Source of the DNA: Bowmanella denitrificans
GTDB lineage: Bacteria; Pseudomonadota; Gammaproteobacteria; Enterobacterales; Alteromonadaceae
DNA: 64,000 nucleotides
Reading direction: 5' to 3'
NCBI RefSeq assembly: GCF_002887595.1
Contig: NZ_PEBU01000002.1
Location: 620,001-684,000 of the forward strand
Notes under the pieces: model-generated
What the model saw: the letters and a program-made list of their open reading frames with translations, nothing else
The model's database searches: none
Told to the model about the DNA's origin: nothing
In this document: one piece after another, positions 62,122-64,000 of the stretch
How positions within the stretch are numbered: position 1 is the stretch's first letter
Layout of the letters: each line of letters starts with the position of its first letter
Translations under genes and position numbers: made by a program

Positions 62122-63549
62122 ATGAGTGAAACCAGTCGAGCACATCCCGAATACAATTATAAAGTAGTGCGACAATTCGCCGTCATGACGGTGATTTGGG
62201 GAATTGTCGGCATGTCAGTGGGCGTATTGATCGCCTCACAACTAATCTGGCCAGAGATGAATTTTAATACACCCTGGCTTACCTACTCGCGATTAAGACC
62301 ATTGCACACCAATGCGGTAATTTTCGCATTTGGTGGCTGCGCTCTGTTCGCCACATCTTATTACGTAGTACAGCGCACCTGTCAGGTGAAGTTGTTCAGT
62401 GACAAACTGGCAGCCTTTACCTTCTGGGGCTGGCAGGCCGTTATTGTGGCCGCCGCGATCAGCCTGCCGCTGGGCTTGACTTCTTCCAAGGAATACGCGG
62501 AACTGGAGTGGCCCATCGACATCCTGATTACCCTGGTATGGGTGGCGTATGCGATTAACTTTTTCGGCACGATGGTGATCCGAAAGACATCGCATATCTA
62601 TGTGGCAAACTGGTTCTTCGGCGCCTTTATCCTGACGGTTGCGGTACTGCACATTGCCAACAGCATGGCGATTCCGGTCTCTTTCACTAAGTCATACAGC
62701 TTGTATGCCGGTGCAGTGGATGCCATGGTGCAGTGGTGGTATGGCCACAATGCGGTTGGTTTCTTCCTGACGGCAGGTTTCCTCGGCATGATGTACTACT
62801 TTGTACCTAAGCAAGCCGGTCGCCCCGTTTATTCTTATCGCTTGTCTGTGATTCACTTCTGGGCATTGATCTCCCTGTACATCTGGGCTGGTCCGCACCA
62901 TTTGCACTACACTGCTCTGCCAGACTGGGCGCAGTCTGTGGGTATGGTGATGTCTGTGATTCTGTTTGTTCCCAGTTGGGGCGGCATGATCAACGGTATC
63001 ATGACCCTGTCAGGTGCCTGGCATAAACTGCGTACCGACCCCATCCTGCGCTTCCTGATCGTGTCCTTATCATTCTATGGCATGTCCACATTCGAAGGGC
63101 CAATGATGGCAATCAAAACGGTTAACGCCCTGTCCCACTATACAGACTGGACAGTGGGCCACGTGCACTCCGGCGCCCTGGGTTGGGTGGCAATGGTGTC
63201 TATCGGCTCAATCTACCACCTGATCCCAATTCTGTTTGGTCAACCTAAGATGTACAGCACCAAGCTGGTGAACGTGCATTTCTGGCTGGCAACCATTGGC
63301 GTGGTGCTATATATCGTTGCCATGTGGATCTCTGGTGTTATGCAAGGCCTGATGTGGCGTGCGGTGAACACTGACGGCACTCTGACTTATACCTTTATTG
63401 AAAGTATTGAAGCCTCTAAGCCGTTCTACTTTGTGCGCTTCCTGGGCGGTGTCTTCGTCGTTACAGGTATGCTGATTATGGCCTACAACTGCTATCGCAC
63501 CATCCGTGCGCCTAAAGGCAGTTTGCAGGCAGAAGCACAACCGGCATAA
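62122..63549 (+). CDS. ccoN: cbb3-type cytochrome c oxidase subunit I CcoN
   Basis: 475-aa catalytic haem-copper subunit for high-affinity terminal oxidation of cytochrome c at low oxygen. Membrane protein with about 12 segments and histidines at haem and copper sites: [46 protein letters not shown] and [15 protein letters not shown]. First gene of a ccoNO(QP) operon. Downstream of an FNR box. Confidence 0.97.
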   Translation: MSETSRAHPEYNYKVVRQFAVMTVIWGIVGMSVGVLIASQLIWPEMNFNTPWLTYSRLRPLHTNAVIFAFGGCALFATSYYVVQRTCQVKLFSDKLAAFTFWGWQAVIVAAAISLPLGLTSSKEYAELEWPIDILITLVWVAYAINFFGTMVIRKTSHIYVANWFFGAFILTVAVLHIANSMAIPVSFTKSYSLYAGAVDAMVQWWYGHNAVGFFLTAGFLGMMYYFVPKQAGRPVYSYRLSVIHFWALISLYIWAGPHHLHYTALPDWAQSVGMVMSVILFVPSWGGMINGIMTLSGAWHKLRTDPILRFLIVSLSFYGMSTFEGPMMAIKTVNALSHYTDWTVGHVHSGALGWVAMVSIGSIYHLIPILFGQPKMYSTKLVNVHFWLATIGVVLYIVAMWISGVMQGLMWRAVNTDGTLTYTFIESIEASKPFYFVRFLGGVFVVTGMLIMAYNCYRTIRAPKGSLQAEAQPA

Positions 63550-63561
63550 GGGATGCAGCAA

Positions 63562-64000
63562 ATGAAAAACGTACATGAACTAGTCGAAAAAAATACCGGC
63601 TTAATGGCGATCCTGATTCTGGTGGTTATCAGCTTCGGGGCCCTGGTGGAAATCAGTCCATTGATGTTCCAACGTCAGACCACTGAGCCGGTTGAAGGTT
63701 TGAAACCTTATACTGCCCTGCAATTGGAAGGCCGTGATATTTATATCCGTGAAGGTTGCGTGGGCTGCCACAGTCAGATGATTCGTCCGTTTCGCTCCGA
63801 GACTGAGCGCTATGGTCACTACTCTGTGGCAGGCGAGACAGTGTGGGAACACCCATTCCTGTGGGGATCGAAACGTACAGGCCCGGATTTGGCCCGTGTT
63901 GGTGGTCGCTACAGTGATGAATGGCACCGTGTCCACCTGACCGATCCCCGTGCAGTGGTACCAGAGTCGAACATGCCCGCATTCCCGTGGCTGGCAGAAA
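63562..64000 (+). CDS. ccoO: cbb3-type cytochrome c oxidase subunit II CcoO (3' end cut)
   Basis: Membrane-anchored monohaem cytochrome c subunit, ~146 codons visible. One transmembrane helix ([17 protein letters not shown]), then the haem motif GCVGCHSQM (CxxCH). Continues past the window end. The ATG has AGGGA upstream and lies 12 bases after the ccoN stop. Confidence 0.96.
   Translation, partial: MKNVHELVEKNTGLMAILILVVISFGALVEISPLMFQRQTTEPVEGLKPYTALQLEGRDIYIREGCVGCHSQMIRPFRSETERYGHYSVAGETVWEHPFLWGSKRTGPDLARVGGRYSDEWHRVHLTDPRAVVPESNMPAFPWLAE

Overview
The window reads as chromosomal DNA of a marine or soil gammaproteobacterium, most likely Alteromonadales (Alteromonadaceae-like). This rests on gene content: a GntR-regulated prpB-prpC-acnD-prpF methylcitrate cluster with ATTGTCGACAAT operators, large TonB-dependent receptors next to peptidases, LytTR-type regulators, PutA, a cbb3 oxidase with an FNR box, and mostly balanced GC. 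The genus is inferred, not proven. No tRNA, rRNA, CRISPR array, prophage or intact insertion sequence was seen.

Layout. 1-8.9 kb: molybdenum-enzyme genes (mogA partial, a YdeP-like molybdopterin oxidoreductase, fdhD), a decayed serine hydrolase, a trypsin-like protein, an AraC-type regulator and an orphan xanthine-dehydrogenase-type large subunit. 8.9-12.1 kb: gene-poor accessory DNA with two toxin-antitoxin modules flanking a MatP-like ribbon-helix-helix gene, which has matS-like palindromes at its own start. 12.2-23.9 kb: one minus-strand defence operon, WYL regulator - DUF6933 - small ORF - hsdM - hsdS - ptuA - ptuB - GIY-YIG - 39-codon ORF - hsdR - YgjP-like metallopeptidase. It is a type I restriction-modification system with a Septu (PtuAB) module and a GIY-YIG nuclease spliced between specificity and restriction subunits. 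A 26-codon copy of the hsdR 5' end sits before the GIY-YIG gene.

24.1-33.3 kb: LytTR regulator, an IorAB-type molybdenum hydroxylase, two tandem copies of a MITE-like repeat, putA and an M64 peptidase. 33.6-39.2 kb: TonB receptor, LytS-type kinase, LytTR response regulator and a lipoprotein with a zinc-peptidase motif, apparently one peptide sensing and uptake locus. 39.3-42 kb: a small GRPGAGRP protein bracketed by repeated GTTACAnAATC sites, and a TPR-GGDEF diguanylate cyclase.

42.1-49.4 kb: propionate catabolism by the methylcitrate cycle, whose intergenic gaps carry further CCACAGAG/CTCTGTGG hairpin repeats and a 32-codon prpF-acnD chimera that looks like the scar of a collapsed tandem duplication. 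49.5-52 kb: modABC molybdate uptake, which can feed the molybdoenzymes above. 52-61.4 kb: PitA phosphate transporter, a second TonB receptor, a DUF1428 protein, an M20 dipeptidase, a DUF454 membrane protein, a hemerythrin, and a KefB/YbaL-type antiporter. 61.4-64 kb: an unknown membrane-anchored protein divergent from ccoN-ccoO across a good FNR box; ccoO runs off the end.

The parts most worth following up are the composite defence operon with its hsdR fossil, the MatP-like gene with palindromic sites, the GTTACAnAATC/GRPGAGRP locus, and the repeat-associated scar in the prp operon.
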